The position numbers were made by a program, and so were the translations under genes. From positions 1,860,001 to 1,924,000 of the forward strand of contig CAVZMV010000002.1 of assembly GCA_963776465.1 (NCBI GenBank): 64,000 nt of DNA, written 5' to 3'. Under the pieces are notes generated by a model. It searched no databases. It was given only the letters and a program-made list of their open reading frames with translations, and was not told the origin of the DNA. Shown one piece after another: positions 26,924-37,100 of the stretch. How positions within the stretch are numbered: position 1 is the stretch's first letter; every line of letters begins with the position of its first letter. Source of the stretch: DASRHK01 sp963776465. Its GTDB lineage: Bacteria > Pseudomonadota > Gammaproteobacteria > Nevskiales > Nevskiaceae.

Positions 26924-27540
26924 CCGAGCAGAAAGCAACCAACGTCCATTGGCATGAAGGCGAGATCACCCGCGAGCAGCGCGGCAAGCTGCTCAAGCAG
27001 AAGGGCGCGACAATCTGGTTCACGGGCTTGTCCGGCAGCGGCAAGAGCACGATCGCGGTGGCGCTGGAGTCGGTGCTGCACGAGCGCGGACACCTGTGCT
27101 ATCGCCTCGACGGCGACAACATCCGCCTGGGCCTGAACAAGAACATCGGCTTCACCGCCGAGGACCGCACGGAGAACATCCGCCGCATCGGCGAGGTTGC
27201 CAAGCTGTTCGTCGACGCCGGCGTCATTGCGCTGTCGTCGTTCATCAGCCCGTATCGCGCGGACCGCGACAACGTGCGCAAGCTGCACGACGCCGGCAAG
27301 ATGGACTTCATCGAGATCTACGTTAAGACGCCACTGGCGGTCGCCGAGCAGCGCGATCCCAAGGGCCTCTACAAGAAGGCGCGCGCGGGCCTGATCAAGA
27401 ACTTCACCGGCATCGACGATCCGTACGAAGAGCCGTCGAGCCCCGAACTGGTGCTCGAGAGCGACAAGATGAGCCTGCAGGAAGAAGTCGCGGCGGTGCT
27501 CAACTTCCTCGACAAGCGCGGCATCGTCAAGAATCCCTAA
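26920..27540 (+). CDS. cysC: adenylylsulfate (APS) kinase
   Basis: 206 residues, the normal CysC length. P-loop GLSGSGKST (residues 36-44). The APS-binding region is 'DGDNIRLGLNKNIGFTAEDRTENIRRIGE', and 'SSFISPYRADRDNVRKL' and 'KGLYKKARAGLIKNFTGIDDPYE' are full-length CysC signatures. It makes PAPS from APS for sulfate reduction or sulfation. There is no CysN fusion or other sulfur gene nearby. It is translationally coupled to the biotin carrier gene (ATGA) and five bases ahead of the carboxyltransferase, an unexpected place. Confidence 0.93.
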   Translation: MTEQKATNVHWHEGEITREQRGKLLKQKGATIWFTGLSGSGKSTIAVALESVLHERGHLCYRLDGDNIRLGLNKNIGFTAEDRTENIRRIGEVAKLFVDAGVIALSSFISPYRADRDNVRKLHDAGKMDFIEIYVKTPLAVAEQRDPKGLYKKARAGLIKNFTGIDDPYEEPSSPELVLESDKMSLQEEVAAVLNFLDKRGIVKNP

Positions 27541-27545
27541 AGCCG

Positions 27546-29153
27546 ATGAAGCGCATCGAATCGCGCCTGAACGCGCGGTCGCCGGAGTTTCAGGCGAACG
27601 CGGCGCACAACCGCAAGCTCGCAGAGGATCTGCGGGAGCGGCAGCGCAAGGCGCGGTTCGATCGTCCGCAGCGCGACATCGACCGGCTGCGCAAGCAGGA
27701 CAAGCTGCTGGTGCGCGAGCGCATCGACCGACTGCTGGATCCGGGCACGCCGTTCCTGGAGCTGTCGACGCTGGCGGCCAACCAGGAGTACGACGGCGAA
27801 GTGCCCGGTGCGGCGGTCGTCACCGGCATCGGCATCGTCTCCGGCAGGGAAGTGCTGATCAACGCCGGTGACGCAAGCGTCAAGGGCGGGGCGTGGTATC
27901 CGCTGTCGGTGAAGAAGACGGTCCGCGCGCTCGACATCGCGATCGAGAACCGCCTGCCGGTGGTGCACCTGTGCGACAGCGCCGGCGGCTTCCTGCCGTT
28001 GCAGGCCAATCTCTTCGCCGACCGCTATTACGCGGGCCGCATCTTCCGCAACCAGTCGATGCTGTCGAAGATGGGCGTGCAGCAGGTCGCGGTCGTGTGC
28101 GGACACTGCACCGCCGGCGGCGCCTATGTGCCGGGCCTTTCCGATTACAACGTCATCGTGCGCGGCACCGGCGCGATCTTCCTGGCAGGGCCGCCGCTGG
28201 TGAAGGCCGCCACCGGCGAGGAGAACACCGTCGACGAGCTCGGCGGCTGCGACATGCACACCAGCAAGTCGGGCGTGGCGGACTATCCGGCGTCGAGCGA
28301 GGAAGAGGCGATCGCCATCGCCCGCGACATCGTCGCGCAGTTCAAGCGTCCCGAGAAAACCAAGATCGAATGGCAGGAGCCGGAAGAGCCGTTCTACGAC
28401 CCGTCCGAGCTCTACGGCGTGATCCCGCAGGACATCAAGGTGCAATTCGACATGCGCGAAGTCATCGCCCGCATCGTCGACGGCTCGCGCTTCCACGAAT
28501 ATCAGCCCGCCTACGGCAAGACGCTGATCTGCGGCTACGCGCACATCTGGGGCTACAAGGTCGGCATCCTGGCCAACAACGGCGTGCTGTTCAACGACAG
28601 CGCGCTGAAAGGCACGCACTTCATCGAGCTGTGCAACCAGAACAAGACGCCGATCGTGTTCCTGCAGAACATCACCGGCTTCATGGTCGGCCGCGAGTAC
28701 GAGCAGCGCGGCATCACCAAGGACGGCGCCAAGATGATCATGGCGGTGACGGGCTCGGAAGTGCCCAAGTTCACGGTGATCTGCAACGGCTCCTTCGGCG
28801 CCGGCAACTACGGCATGAGCGGCCGCGCCTTCGACCCGCGCTTCCTGTTCATGTGGCCGCAGTCGCAGATCTCGGTGATGGGCGCCGAGCAGGCGGCCAA
28901 CACGCTGGCGGACGTGAAGATCCGGCAGATGGCGCGCGAAGGAAAGAAATTGTCGGACGTGGAGATCGCCGCGATCCGTGAACCCGTGCTGGAGGACTAC
29001 AAGCGCCAGCAGAGCGCGTACTACTCGACCTCGGAGATCTGGGACGACGGCATCCTCGATCCCGCCGACACGCGCAACGCGCTCGGCATGTGCATCTCCG
29101 CGGCGCTGAACGTGCCGATCAACGAGCCGCGGTACGGGATTTTCAGGATGTGA
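27546..29153 (+). CDS. acyl-CoA carboxylase beta (carboxyltransferase) subunit, MccB-like
   Basis: 535 residues, the usual size of methylcrotonyl-/geranyl-CoA carboxylase beta subunits. Signatures are 'LLVRERIDRLLDPGTPFLELS', 'CDSAGGFLPLQ', 'CGHCTAGGAYVPGLSDY' and 'GFMVGREYEQRGITKDGAKM', then 'MWPQSQISVMGAEQAANTL'. It transfers the carboxyl group from carboxybiotin to the acyl-CoA. The N-terminus 'NAAHNRKLAEDLRERQRKA' is typical of MccB. Whether methylcrotonyl-, geranyl- or another acyl-CoA is the substrate cannot be decided from sequence. It is five bases downstream of cysC. Confidence 0.92.
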   Translation: MKRIESRLNARSPEFQANAAHNRKLAEDLRERQRKARFDRPQRDIDRLRKQDKLLVRERIDRLLDPGTPFLELSTLAANQEYDGEVPGAAVVTGIGIVSGREVLINAGDASVKGGAWYPLSVKKTVRALDIAIENRLPVVHLCDSAGGFLPLQANLFADRYYAGRIFRNQSMLSKMGVQQVAVVCGHCTAGGAYVPGLSDYNVIVRGTGAIFLAGPPLVKAATGEENTVDELGGCDMHTSKSGVADYPASSEEEAIAIARDIVAQFKRPEKTKIEWQEPEEPFYDPSELYGVIPQDIKVQFDMREVIARIVDGSRFHEYQPAYGKTLICGYAHIWGYKVGILANNGVLFNDSALKGTHFIELCNQNKTPIVFLQNITGFMVGREYEQRGITKDGAKMIMAVTGSEVPKFTVICNGSFGAGNYGMSGRAFDPRFLFMWPQSQISVMGAEQAANTLADVKIRQMAREGKKLSDVEIAAIREPVLEDYKRQQSAYYSTSEIWDDGILDPADTRNALGMCISAALNVPINEPRYGIFRM

Positions 29154-29176
29154 TTAATCGTTGGCCGAGGAAGGGA

Positions 29177-29455
29177 ATGAGGGTACTCGTCGCGCTCGCC
29201 CTCTTCGCCGCGCCTCACCTGGCGCTGGCCGGGCGCATCGACTACAGCAAGCTGTCCGACCAGGCTCTGCGCGACCTCAACTTCTTCAATGCCGCGCTCA
29301 TTCTCGTCATCACGGCGATCGGGATCATCGGCTGGCTGCGCTACCGGCGAACCTATGTGCCCGCGCCGGGACGGTTCACGCCGGCCCGGGCTCTACTACT
29401 GGTTGGCGCAATTGTGGCCGCGGTGCTTGTGCTGGCCGCCGTCAAACTCGCCTGA
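29177..29455 (+). CDS. small membrane protein with signal peptide
   Basis: 92 residues from ATG 29177, with GAGGAAGGGA upstream. Signal-like N-terminus ending in LALAGR, a short periplasmic segment ('YSKLSDQALRDLNFFN'), then two hydrophobic helices (about 38-54 and 70-90) with the basic 'RYRRTY' between. No family is recognised. It is 23 bp after the carboxylase beta gene and probably on the same transcript. Confidence 0.55.
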   Translation: MRVLVALALFAAPHLALAGRIDYSKLSDQALRDLNFFNAALILVITAIGIIGWLRYRRTYVPAPGRFTPARALLLVGAIVAAVLVLAAVKLA

Positions 29456-29497
29456 AAGGATGATTGCCTTCCCGCGGGAGGCCGATAGAGTGACCGC

Positions 29498-30496
29498 ATG
29501 AAACCCCAACCAATCGAACGCCAGCGGCAGGACCTCCCCACCACGGAGGCCCGCGAGATCGAGCTCAAGCCGATCAAGCTGTCGCTGCGCACGCGCTTCA
29601 TCATGTGGCTGATGCGCTGGTTCCTGCGGCCGTGGCTCGGCCGGATGGTGATGGGTGACGTCCGCAAGATCGCCAACATGCAGCTGTTCCTCGCCTCGCG
29701 CGAGTGCAAGGACACCAAGGGCCTGCCGCTGGACTACGTGGTCATCGGCCGCGCTCCGGGACATTTCCTGGGCAAGCTCACCGACACGCACAAGCGCGCG
29801 ATCCTCTACATCCACGGCGGCGCCTTCATCATGCCGGCGGTGCCGGAGACGCACGTGGGCATGGTGGCGCGCATCTGCCGCGACCTCGACGCCGTCGGCT
29901 TCGTCGTCGATTACCGATTGGCCCCGGGCGCGAAATTCCCGGCGGCGCTCGACGACTGCGAGCGTGCCTATCGCGCCTTGCTCGAGCTCGGCTTCAAGGC
30001 CGAGCGCATCGTCATCGCCGGCGAGTCCGCCGGCGGCAACCTGACGCTCGGCGTGCTGCAGCGCATCCGCAAGGGCGGACTGCCGATGCCGGCGGGCGCC
30101 GTGCCGATCTCACCCGCGACTGAGATGGGCCGCATCCACTCGCCGCCTTCGCGCGCGCTCAAGCGCAACTCCGACCCGATCCTGCCGATGGCGGCGCTGG
30201 CCCGCATCGACGAGATGTACGCCGGCGAGTGGGATGCTTCCGATCCGGAGCTCTCGCCGCTATATGCCGATTGCCGCGGCTTCCCGCCGCTGTACCTGCT
30301 CGCCAGCGAAGGCGAGGTCCTGCTCGACGACACCGTGCTGTTCGCGCGCCGTGCGCGCGAGCACGGCGTGAAGGTGAAGTTCGACGTGTGGCCGCATCTT
30401 CCGCACGCGTTTCCGCTGTTCGAGCGGTTCATGCCGGAGTGCAAGCAGGCGCGGCTGGACATCACGCAGTTCATGCGCGAGTGCTTCGAGAAGTAG
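29498..30496 (+). CDS. alpha/beta hydrolase, hormone-sensitive lipase family
   Basis: 332 residues. The HSL-type oxyanion motif is 'YIHGGAFIMPA' and the nucleophile elbow is GESAGG. Candidate acid and base are in 'SEGEVLLDD' and 'LPHAFPLF'. The first 60 residues are basic and amphipathic, which could associate with membranes. The family hydrolyses medium-chain esters or acylglycerols. Its position next to carboxylase and DUF1302 genes fits lipid turnover. A REP element lies 10 bp past its stop. Confidence 0.85.
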   Translation: MKPQPIERQRQDLPTTEAREIELKPIKLSLRTRFIMWLMRWFLRPWLGRMVMGDVRKIANMQLFLASRECKDTKGLPLDYVVIGRAPGHFLGKLTDTHKRAILYIHGGAFIMPAVPETHVGMVARICRDLDAVGFVVDYRLAPGAKFPAALDDCERAYRALLELGFKAERIVIAGESAGGNLTLGVLQRIRKGGLPMPAGAVPISPATEMGRIHSPPSRALKRNSDPILPMAALARIDEMYAGEWDASDPELSPLYADCRGFPPLYLLASEGEVLLDDTVLFARRAREHGVKVKFDVWPHLPHAFPLFERFMPECKQARLDITQFMRECFEK

Positions 30497-30506
30497 CCCC
30501 GAAAGG

Positions 30507-30532
30507 TCGCGGCCAACGGCCGCTCCTACAAA
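30507..30532 (-). repeat. REP element, GTAGGAGCGGCC type
   Basis: On the minus strand it reads TTTGTAGGAGCGGCC, then GTT, then GGCCGCGA, the classic layout of REPs in Pseudomonas and Xanthomonas. It lies between the hydrolase gene and the DUF1302 gene. Confidence 0.75.
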
Positions 30533-30610
30533 GAGACGAGGGCGCCTCCGCCGCGCGCCCATAGAATTCCGCAAAGCCCACGGATGGGTTTGTTCCTGCA
30601 GGGAGGCAAC

Positions 30611-32488
30611 ATGCGGTTCGGTCTTGCGCGCTCGCTCGCGGTTCTCGCCGCGTTCCATTCCTCCGCCTCGCTTGCCGGCTCCTTCTCGCTGTTCGGCGTC
30701 GATACCGAGTACCAGCTGCAGGCGACCTATGCCGCCGGCATCCGCGTCGAGCAGCCGGACGACGGCAACATCAACACGCCGCCGTCGCCGAAAATCCCGC
30801 TGCCGGATTACCTGAAGCTGCCGGAGTCGGCGAACTACGACGACGGCGATCGCAACTTCAAGCGCTGGAGCCTGATCAACAACCGCCTGTCGATGCTGGG
30901 CGAGGTGCTGGTGCAGAAGGGCGAGTTCGGCGTGCTGGTGCGCGGCGACGCCTTCTACGACGACGTCTACCGCCGCTCCAACGACAACGACTCGCCGGAC
31001 ACGATCAACAAGCGCGAGCCGCCGGTGAACGAGTTCACCGCGGCGGCGCGGCATTTCGACGGCTTCCGCGGACGCGTGCTCGACGCCTACGCGTTCGGCA
31101 CCGTGTATCTCGGCGACATCGGCGCGCTGAACCTGCGCGTCGGCAAGCAGGTCGTCGCCTGGGGCGAGAGCCTGTTCTTCTCCGGCATCGCGCTGGCGCA
31201 GGGCCCCGCGGACGCCACCAAGGCAACCGTCCCCGGCGCCGACGTGAAGAGCATCCTCCTGCCCGTCAACCAGATCGCGCTGCAGATGACGCTGTTCGAG
31301 GACTGGACCGTCCTCGGCCAGTACAAGCTGCAGTACAAGGAAGTGGAGCTGAACCCGGTCGGCGAGTTCTTCTCGGTCGCCGACGTGGTCGGGCCCGGCG
31401 CGCAGTTCATCTACGGCATCAAGAACCCGCTGTACCTGTCCAACCTCTCCAGCGTGAACCTGTTGTCGGACGACGTGCCCGAAGCGCTCGACTTGATCCT
31501 GCGTCTGCTGGCGCCGCAGGTGCCGGGCGGGCAGGTGACGCAGCTACTGGGGCAAGTGCTGTCGTCGCTCGACCCGACGCTGCCCGACGCCAACCTGCCG
31601 GTGGGATTGATCTCACAGCCCGGCGTGCCCAAGAACATCAACGTGGAGCGCGGGCCCGACATCATCCCCAGCGATCACGGCCAGTGGGGCGCGGGCCTGA
31701 AGTACCAGATCACGCCGATCACCAACCTCGGCATCTATCACCTGCGCTACCACAACACCACGCCGGCGCCGGTGCAGAACTACGGATACGCGGTGCTGCT
31801 GCCCGCCAATGGGCCGATCCCCGCGATCACCACGCAGCAGCTCGGCCTGCAGGTGCCGGTGACCTACAACATCAAGTATTTCGACGGCATCCACATGACC
31901 GCCGGCAGCTTCTCCACCACGCTGTTCGGCGCCAACATCGGCGGCGAGGTGCTGTATCGCGACGGCATCGACGTGCTGGTCGACGTCGATGGCGGATTGC
32001 TCGGACCGGTGCCGACGCCCACGCGCGCGCGCATCTGGCAGGGCGATCTCACCGCGCTCTACGTGATCGGGCCGGGCTGGGCCTGGGATTCGATCACCAT
32101 CGTCGCGGACGCGAGCTTCATCCACGTCAAGGACGTCGACACGGCGTGCGGCCCCACCAGCTGCTCGAACGATCTCACCTACGACCGCGACGCCTGGGGC
32201 TACTCGTTCCTGTCGTTCGTCGACGAGAAGAACATCTTCAACGGCTGGGACCTGCAGATCCCGATCGCCTTCTCCGGCATCGGCAAGGGCCACTCGTCGC
32301 TGATCGCTGGCCTGGGATCGCTGATGGGCGAGGGCGACTACCGCGCGAGCGTCGCCTTCAACTTCACCTACCTGCAGCAGCTGTCGCTGGGCATCGGCTA
32401 CAACGCCTTCCTCGGACGTCCCGACTTCCGCGACCGGCCGTATGCCGATCGCGACTACGCGGCAGTGACGGCCACGTATCGGTTCTAG
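30611..32488 (+). CDS. DUF1302 family outer-membrane-type protein, copy 1
   Basis: 625 residues from ATG 30611 with GGGAGG four bases upstream. Signal peptide ends near SLAGS. The mature start 'FSLFGVDTEYQLQATYAAGIRV' and motifs 'RNFKRWSLINNRLSMLGEV', 'LRVGKQVVAWGESLFFSGIALAQGPADATKA', 'LLPVNQIALQ' and 'DVVGPGAQFIYG' mark DUF1302. The C-terminus ends in an aromatic residue (TYRF), as in outer-membrane barrels. DUF1302 genes are often clustered with steroid or long-chain lipid degradation genes; a role in uptake of hydrophobic substrate is suspected. It overlaps the convergent MarR gene by 4 bp. Confidence 0.85.
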   Translation: MRFGLARSLAVLAAFHSSASLAGSFSLFGVDTEYQLQATYAAGIRVEQPDDGNINTPPSPKIPLPDYLKLPESANYDDGDRNFKRWSLINNRLSMLGEVLVQKGEFGVLVRGDAFYDDVYRRSNDNDSPDTINKREPPVNEFTAAARHFDGFRGRVLDAYAFGTVYLGDIGALNLRVGKQVVAWGESLFFSGIALAQGPADATKATVPGADVKSILLPVNQIALQMTLFEDWTVLGQYKLQYKEVELNPVGEFFSVADVVGPGAQFIYGIKNPLYLSNLSSVNLLSDDVPEALDLILRLLAPQVPGGQVTQLLGQVLSSLDPTLPDANLPVGLISQPGVPKNINVERGPDIIPSDHGQWGAGLKYQITPITNLGIYHLRYHNTTPAPVQNYGYAVLLPANGPIPAITTQQLGLQVPVTYNIKYFDGIHMTAGSFSTTLFGANIGGEVLYRDGIDVLVDVDGGLLGPVPTPTRARIWQGDLTALYVIGPGWAWDSITIVADASFIHVKDVDTACGPTSCSNDLTYDRDAWGYSFLSFVDEKNIFNGWDLQIPIAFSGIGKGHSSLIAGLGSLMGEGDYRASVAFNFTYLQQLSLGIGYNAFLGRPDFRDRPYADRDYAAVTATYRF

Positions 32489-32973
32489 TCGATCCGCTCG
32501 AGCAGGCGCCGCAGCCCGTCGACCAGCGCCCCGCGCTCGCTCGCGGTGAGCCCCGTCTTGAGCGAGCGCATCAGCGCGCTGTAGTCCGACATCAGGGCAT
32601 CGATCAGCTTGCGGCCCTTGACGGTGAGCTCGATGTGCAGCGCGCGCCGGTCCTCGGGATGGCTCAGGCGCTTGATCAGCCCGAGCTTCTCGAGCCGGTC
32701 GAGGCGATGGGTCATGCCGCCGGAGGTCACCAGCATGGAGTTGAACAGCTCGGTCGGCGTCAGCCGGTAGGGCGGGCCGGCGCGGCGCAGCGCGGCCAGC
32801 ACATCGGAGAGACCGCGGGTGAGGCCGACCTTGCGCGACAGCACTTCGAAGCGCTCGTGGAAGCGGTCGGCGAGCAGGCGAATGCGGCCGATGACGCCGA
32901 GCATCTCGAGGTCCAGCTCGGGCCGCGCGCGCTTCCACTGCGCCAGGATGTCGTCGATCGAATCGGGCTTCAT
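32485..32973 (-). CDS. MarR family regulator
   Basis: 162 residues from ATG 32973. The winged helix-turn-helix includes 'LTPTELFNSMLVTSGGMTHRLDRLEKLGLIKR' and the wing 'SHPEDRRALHIELT'. It is divergent from the RND pump operon, and the palindrome TATCTTA-N4-TAAGATA at 32987-33004 lies 14 bp from its start. It probably represses itself and the pump, relieved by a phenolic or hydrophobic ligand. Confidence 0.9.
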   Translation of the reverse strand: MKPDSIDDILAQWKRARPELDLEMLGVIGRIRLLADRFHERFEVLSRKVGLTRGLSDVLAALRRAGPPYRLTPTELFNSMLVTSGGMTHRLDRLEKLGLIKRLSHPEDRRALHIELTVKGRKLIDALMSDYSALMRSLKTGLTASERGALVDGLRRLLERID

Positions 32974-32986
32974 GCGACCCGCAGTA

Positions 32987-33004
32987 TATCTTAGTGTTAA
33001 GATA
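32987..33004. promoter_or_regulatory. MarR operator TATCTTA-GTGT-TAAGATA
   Basis: Perfect 7-bp arms with a 4-bp spacer, in the 70-bp gap between divergent marR-type and RND adaptor genes. Length and AT-rich core match known MarR-family sites. Confidence 0.72.
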
Positions 33005-33043
33005 CTTCGCGTCGAGCGAGTCGCTCGAGTCCTAAAAGGAAGC

Positions 33044-34129
33044 ATGCGCACTCCAGCATTGGCGATTGCCCTGTTGCTCGCGGCCTGCGGCCCGTCGGCG
33101 CCGCCCGGACCGCCGCCGCAGACCGTGGTGACGGTGACGCTCGAGCCGAAGGCGGCCGCCGTCAACGCCTCGTACGTCGGCACCGCCGAGTCCGTCGAGC
33201 AGGTCGAAATCCGTCCGCGGGTCGGCGGGCTGCTCGAGCGCCGCGTCGCCACCGAAGGCCAGCGCGTGAAGAAAGGTCAGACGCTGTTCGTGATCGAGGA
33301 CCAGCCGTTCCGCGACGCCCAGCAGCAGGCGCGCGCGGCGCTCTCGCAAGCGCGCGCTCAGGCCGGACAGGCCGCACGCGAATACCGGCGGGCGCAGTCC
33401 ATGGGCCCGAAGGGCGGCCTGAGCCAGCAGGAGATCGATGCGGTGCTGACGCGCAACGAGTCCGCCAAGGCAGCGGTGAGTTCTGCCGAGGCCGCCGCCA
33501 ATCTGGCCGATCTCAACCTGAGCTACGCGCAGGTCACTTCTCCGATCGACGGCGTGATGGGGCGCGCCGAGGTCAAGGACGGCACGCTCGTCACTGCCTT
33601 CACCACGCTGCTCACGACCGTCTACGCGACCGACCCCATCGCCGTGAACATCGCGCTGTCGGAGGCGGACCTGCGCGCGCTCGAGAGCGCGCTCGGCAAG
33701 ACGCTATCCGCGGCGGATGCCGCGCCGATGCCGGCGCAGCTGATCCTGAGCGACGGCACCACGTTCTCGGAGCCGGGCCAGCTCGACTTCGTCGCGCCTG
33801 CGGTGGATCCCGCCACCGGCACGGTCGCGCTGCGGCTGCGCTTCGCCAACGCCGAAGGCCGGCTGCGCGCCGGGCAGTTCGTCCGCGTCGTGCTGACCAC
33901 GCGCAATCTTGCCGACGCGATCCTGGTGCCGCAGCGCGCCCTGCAGGACCTGCAAGGCAAGCGCTACGTCTGGATCGTGGACGGGCAGGGCAAGGCGCAG
34001 CAGCGCGACGTCGAGCCTGGCGCCCAGGTCGGCGCCGACGTGCTGATCACGCGCGGCCTTGCCGCAGGCGAGAAGGTGATCGTCGACGGCTTCCAGCGGC
34101 TGAAGGCCGACACGCCGGTCAAGCCTTGA
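33044..34129 (+). CDS. RND efflux periplasmic adaptor (membrane fusion) lipoprotein
   Basis: 361 residues from ATG 33044 (AAAGGA before it). Lipobox LLAAC, so it is anchored in the inner membrane by lipid. The barrel-sandwich half-motifs are 'VEIRPRVGGLLERRVATEGQRVKKGQTLFVIE' and 'LSYAQVTSPIDGVMGRAEV', with a short coiled-coil hairpin between. A beta-barrel and membrane-proximal domain follow. It links the RND permease encoded next to an outer-membrane channel, which is not encoded here. The TTG of the permease overlaps its stop. Confidence 0.93.
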   Translation: MRTPALAIALLLAACGPSAPPGPPPQTVVTVTLEPKAAAVNASYVGTAESVEQVEIRPRVGGLLERRVATEGQRVKKGQTLFVIEDQPFRDAQQQARAALSQARAQAGQAAREYRRAQSMGPKGGLSQQEIDAVLTRNESAKAAVSSAEAAANLADLNLSYAQVTSPIDGVMGRAEVKDGTLVTAFTTLLTTVYATDPIAVNIALSEADLRALESALGKTLSAADAAPMPAQLILSDGTTFSEPGQLDFVAPAVDPATGTVALRLRFANAEGRLRAGQFVRVVLTTRNLADAILVPQRALQDLQGKRYVWIVDGQGKAQQRDVEPGAQVGADVLITRGLAAGEKVIVDGFQRLKADTPVKP

Positions 34130-37100
34130 GCCAGTTCTTCATCGGCCGGCCGATCTTCGCGACGGTCCTCGCGATCCTCATCACCATCGTCGGGCTGATC
34201 TCGCTGTCGCGCCTGCCGATCGCGCGCTACCCGCAGATCACGCCGCCGACCATCGTCGTCAACGCCAGCTTCCCCGGCGCCGACGCGGTCACCGTGGCGC
34301 AATCGATCGCCGCGCCGATCGAGCAGCAGGTCAACGGCGTGCCCGACATGCTCTACATGAGCAGCAAGAGCGCCAACGACGGCACCTATTCGCTCACTGT
34401 CACCTTCGACATCGGCACCAATCCGGACCTGGCCGCGGTGCAGGTGCAGAACCAGGTCGCGATCGCCCAGCGCTTCCTGCCGCAGGAAGCGGTGCGCCAG
34501 GGCGTGACCGTGGTCAAGCGCCAGCCGCAGGTGCTGGCGGTGGTGGCGCTGCGCGCGACCGATCCGCGCTACGACTACCTGTTCCTCTCCAACTACGCGA
34601 GCCTGCACGTCTACGACGCGCTCGCACGCGTGCCCGGCGTCGGCACCGTCAACATCTTCGGCGCGCGCGACTACGGCATGCGCGTCTGGCTGGACCCCGG
34701 GAAGATGGCGCGCCTGGCGGTCACCACGCAGGATGTGAGCGCGGCGATCAGTGAGCAGAACGTCGTCGCCCCCGCCGGACGCATCGGCGCGGAGCCCGCG
34801 CCGCCGGGCCAGCAGATGCAGTACTCGGTGCGCGTGCAGGGCCGCCTCACCGACGCCGCGCAATACGAGAACATCGTGCTGCGCGCCAACGGCGACGGCA
34901 CCGTCGTGCGCTTGAAAGACGTGGCGCGCATCGAGCTCGCCGCCTCCGACTACTCGCGCTCCAGCCGCCTGGACGGTGTGCCGGTGGCGATGATCGGCGT
35001 CTACCAGCTGCCCGACGCCAACGCGTTGGACGTCGCGCGCGGCGTGCGGTCGGCGATGGAGGTTCTCTCCACGAGCTTTCCACCCGGCATCGACTACGAC
35101 ATCCCGTTCGACACCACGCGCTTCGTCGAGGAGTCGATCCACGAGGTGCGCTTCACCCTGATCGTCGCCGCGATCCTGGTGCTCTTGGTGATCTTCGTGT
35201 TCCTGGAGAGCTGGCGCGCCACGCTGATCCCGATGCTGGCGGTGCCGGTCGCGGTCATCGGCGCCTTCTCGCTGTTCGTCGCGCTGGGCTTCTCGATCAA
35301 CACGCTGACGCTGTTTGCGCTCGTGCTTGCCATCGGCCTGGTGGTCGACGACGCCATCGTCGTGGTCGAGGCGGTGGTCGAGAAGATTGACACGCACGGC
35401 ATGACGCCGCTGGATGCCACGCGCGCGGCGATGCGCGACGTCTCCAGCCCCGTGATCGTCATCGCCATCGTGCTGGTGTCGGTGTTCGTGCCGGTGTCGT
35501 TCCTCGGCGGCCTCACCGGGCAGTTCTACCGCCAGTTCGCGCTGACCTTGTCGGCCTCGGTGCTGATCTCTGCGTTCGTGGCGCTGTCGTTCACACCGGC
35601 ACTGTGCGTGCTGCTGCTGCGGCCGACGGCGGAGACGCATTGGACCGGGCCGCTCGGCTGGTTCTTTCCACGCTTCGACCGTTTCTTCACCAACTTCCGC
35701 TCGCGCTACGTCGTGCAGGTGCGTGGACTGATCCAGCACCGGCGCTGGCCCCTCGGCGGTTTCGCGGTGGTGATGGTGCTCGCCGGCCTGCTGCTCTACA
35801 CGCGGCCCAGCGGCTTCCTGCCGGAAGAGGACCAGGGCTACTTCCTGACCATCGCCTCGCTGCCGCCGCCAGCGTCGGTGCAACGCTCGGAAGCGGCGAT
35901 GCAGCGCTTCCGCGAGCTCGCCAAGGATCTGCCCGGCGTCGATCACGTCGTGGCGATCACCGGCATCTCGTTCCTGACCCAGGTCAGCTCCTCGTATGCC
36001 GCAAGCGCCTTCGTGCCACTGAAGGACTGGGGCGATCGTGACGAGCACGCGGCGACCGCGCAGGGCCTGATCGAGACGCTGACGAAAAGCTCTTCGTCGA
36101 TCCCGGAGGCGAGCTTCGTGTTCCTGAATCCGCCGGCGATCCCAGGCATCGGCTCGGCGGGCGGCTTCGAGTTCGTGCTGCAGGATCGCGTGGGCGGCAC
36201 CGTCGAAGCCTTCGACGCGGCGCTGAAGGATTTCCTCGGGCGCGCGGCCAAGCGCAAGGAGATCGGCAAGGCCTTCTCGCAGTTCAACCTGGGCGTGCCG
36301 CAGTACCAGTACGTGGTCGACCGCGATCGCGCCAAGACGCTGGGCGTGCCCCTGTCCGACGTGTTCTCGACGCTGCAAACGTTTCTCGGCGGCAGCTACA
36401 TCAACGACTTCAATCTCTACGGCCGCACGTTCCGCGTCACCGCACAGGCCGAAGGCACGGCGCGCGCACGCCCGGACGACGTCAACGGCTTCTACGTACG
36501 CACGGCCGGCAACGAGATGGTGCCGCTGTCGACGCTGGTGCACCCGCGCGAGACCAAGGGGCCGGAGTACATCGAGCGCGTCAACGTCTTCCGTGCCGCG
36601 ACCATCAACGGCAACGCCGCGCCGGGCTACAGCTCCGGCGACGCGGTGAAGGCGATGGAGGAGGTCGCGCGCGAATTGCCGGAAGGCTACGGCTACGAGT
36701 GGGTCGGCACCACCTACCAGGAGAAGAAGTCCGCGGGGCAGGCGCCGTACATCTTCGGGGCTGCGCTGCTGTTCGTGTTCCTGGTGCTGGCCGCGCTCTA
36801 CGAGAGCTGGAGCGTGCCCTTCGCGGTGATCCTGGCGATTCCGTTCGCCGTGTTCGGCGCCTTCCTGGGACTGGCGCTGCGCGGCATGAGCAACGACATC
36901 TTTGCGCAGATCGGCCTGGTCATGCTCATTGGCCTCGCGGCCAAGAACGCGATCCTGATCGTGGAGTTCGCCAAGCTCGCGCACGAGCGCGGCGCGCCGA
37001 TCATCGAGGCGGCGCTGGAAGGCGCGCGCCTGCGCCTGCGGCCGATCCTGATGACGTCGTTCGCATTCATTCTTGGATCCATGCCCTTGGTGCTCGCCAC

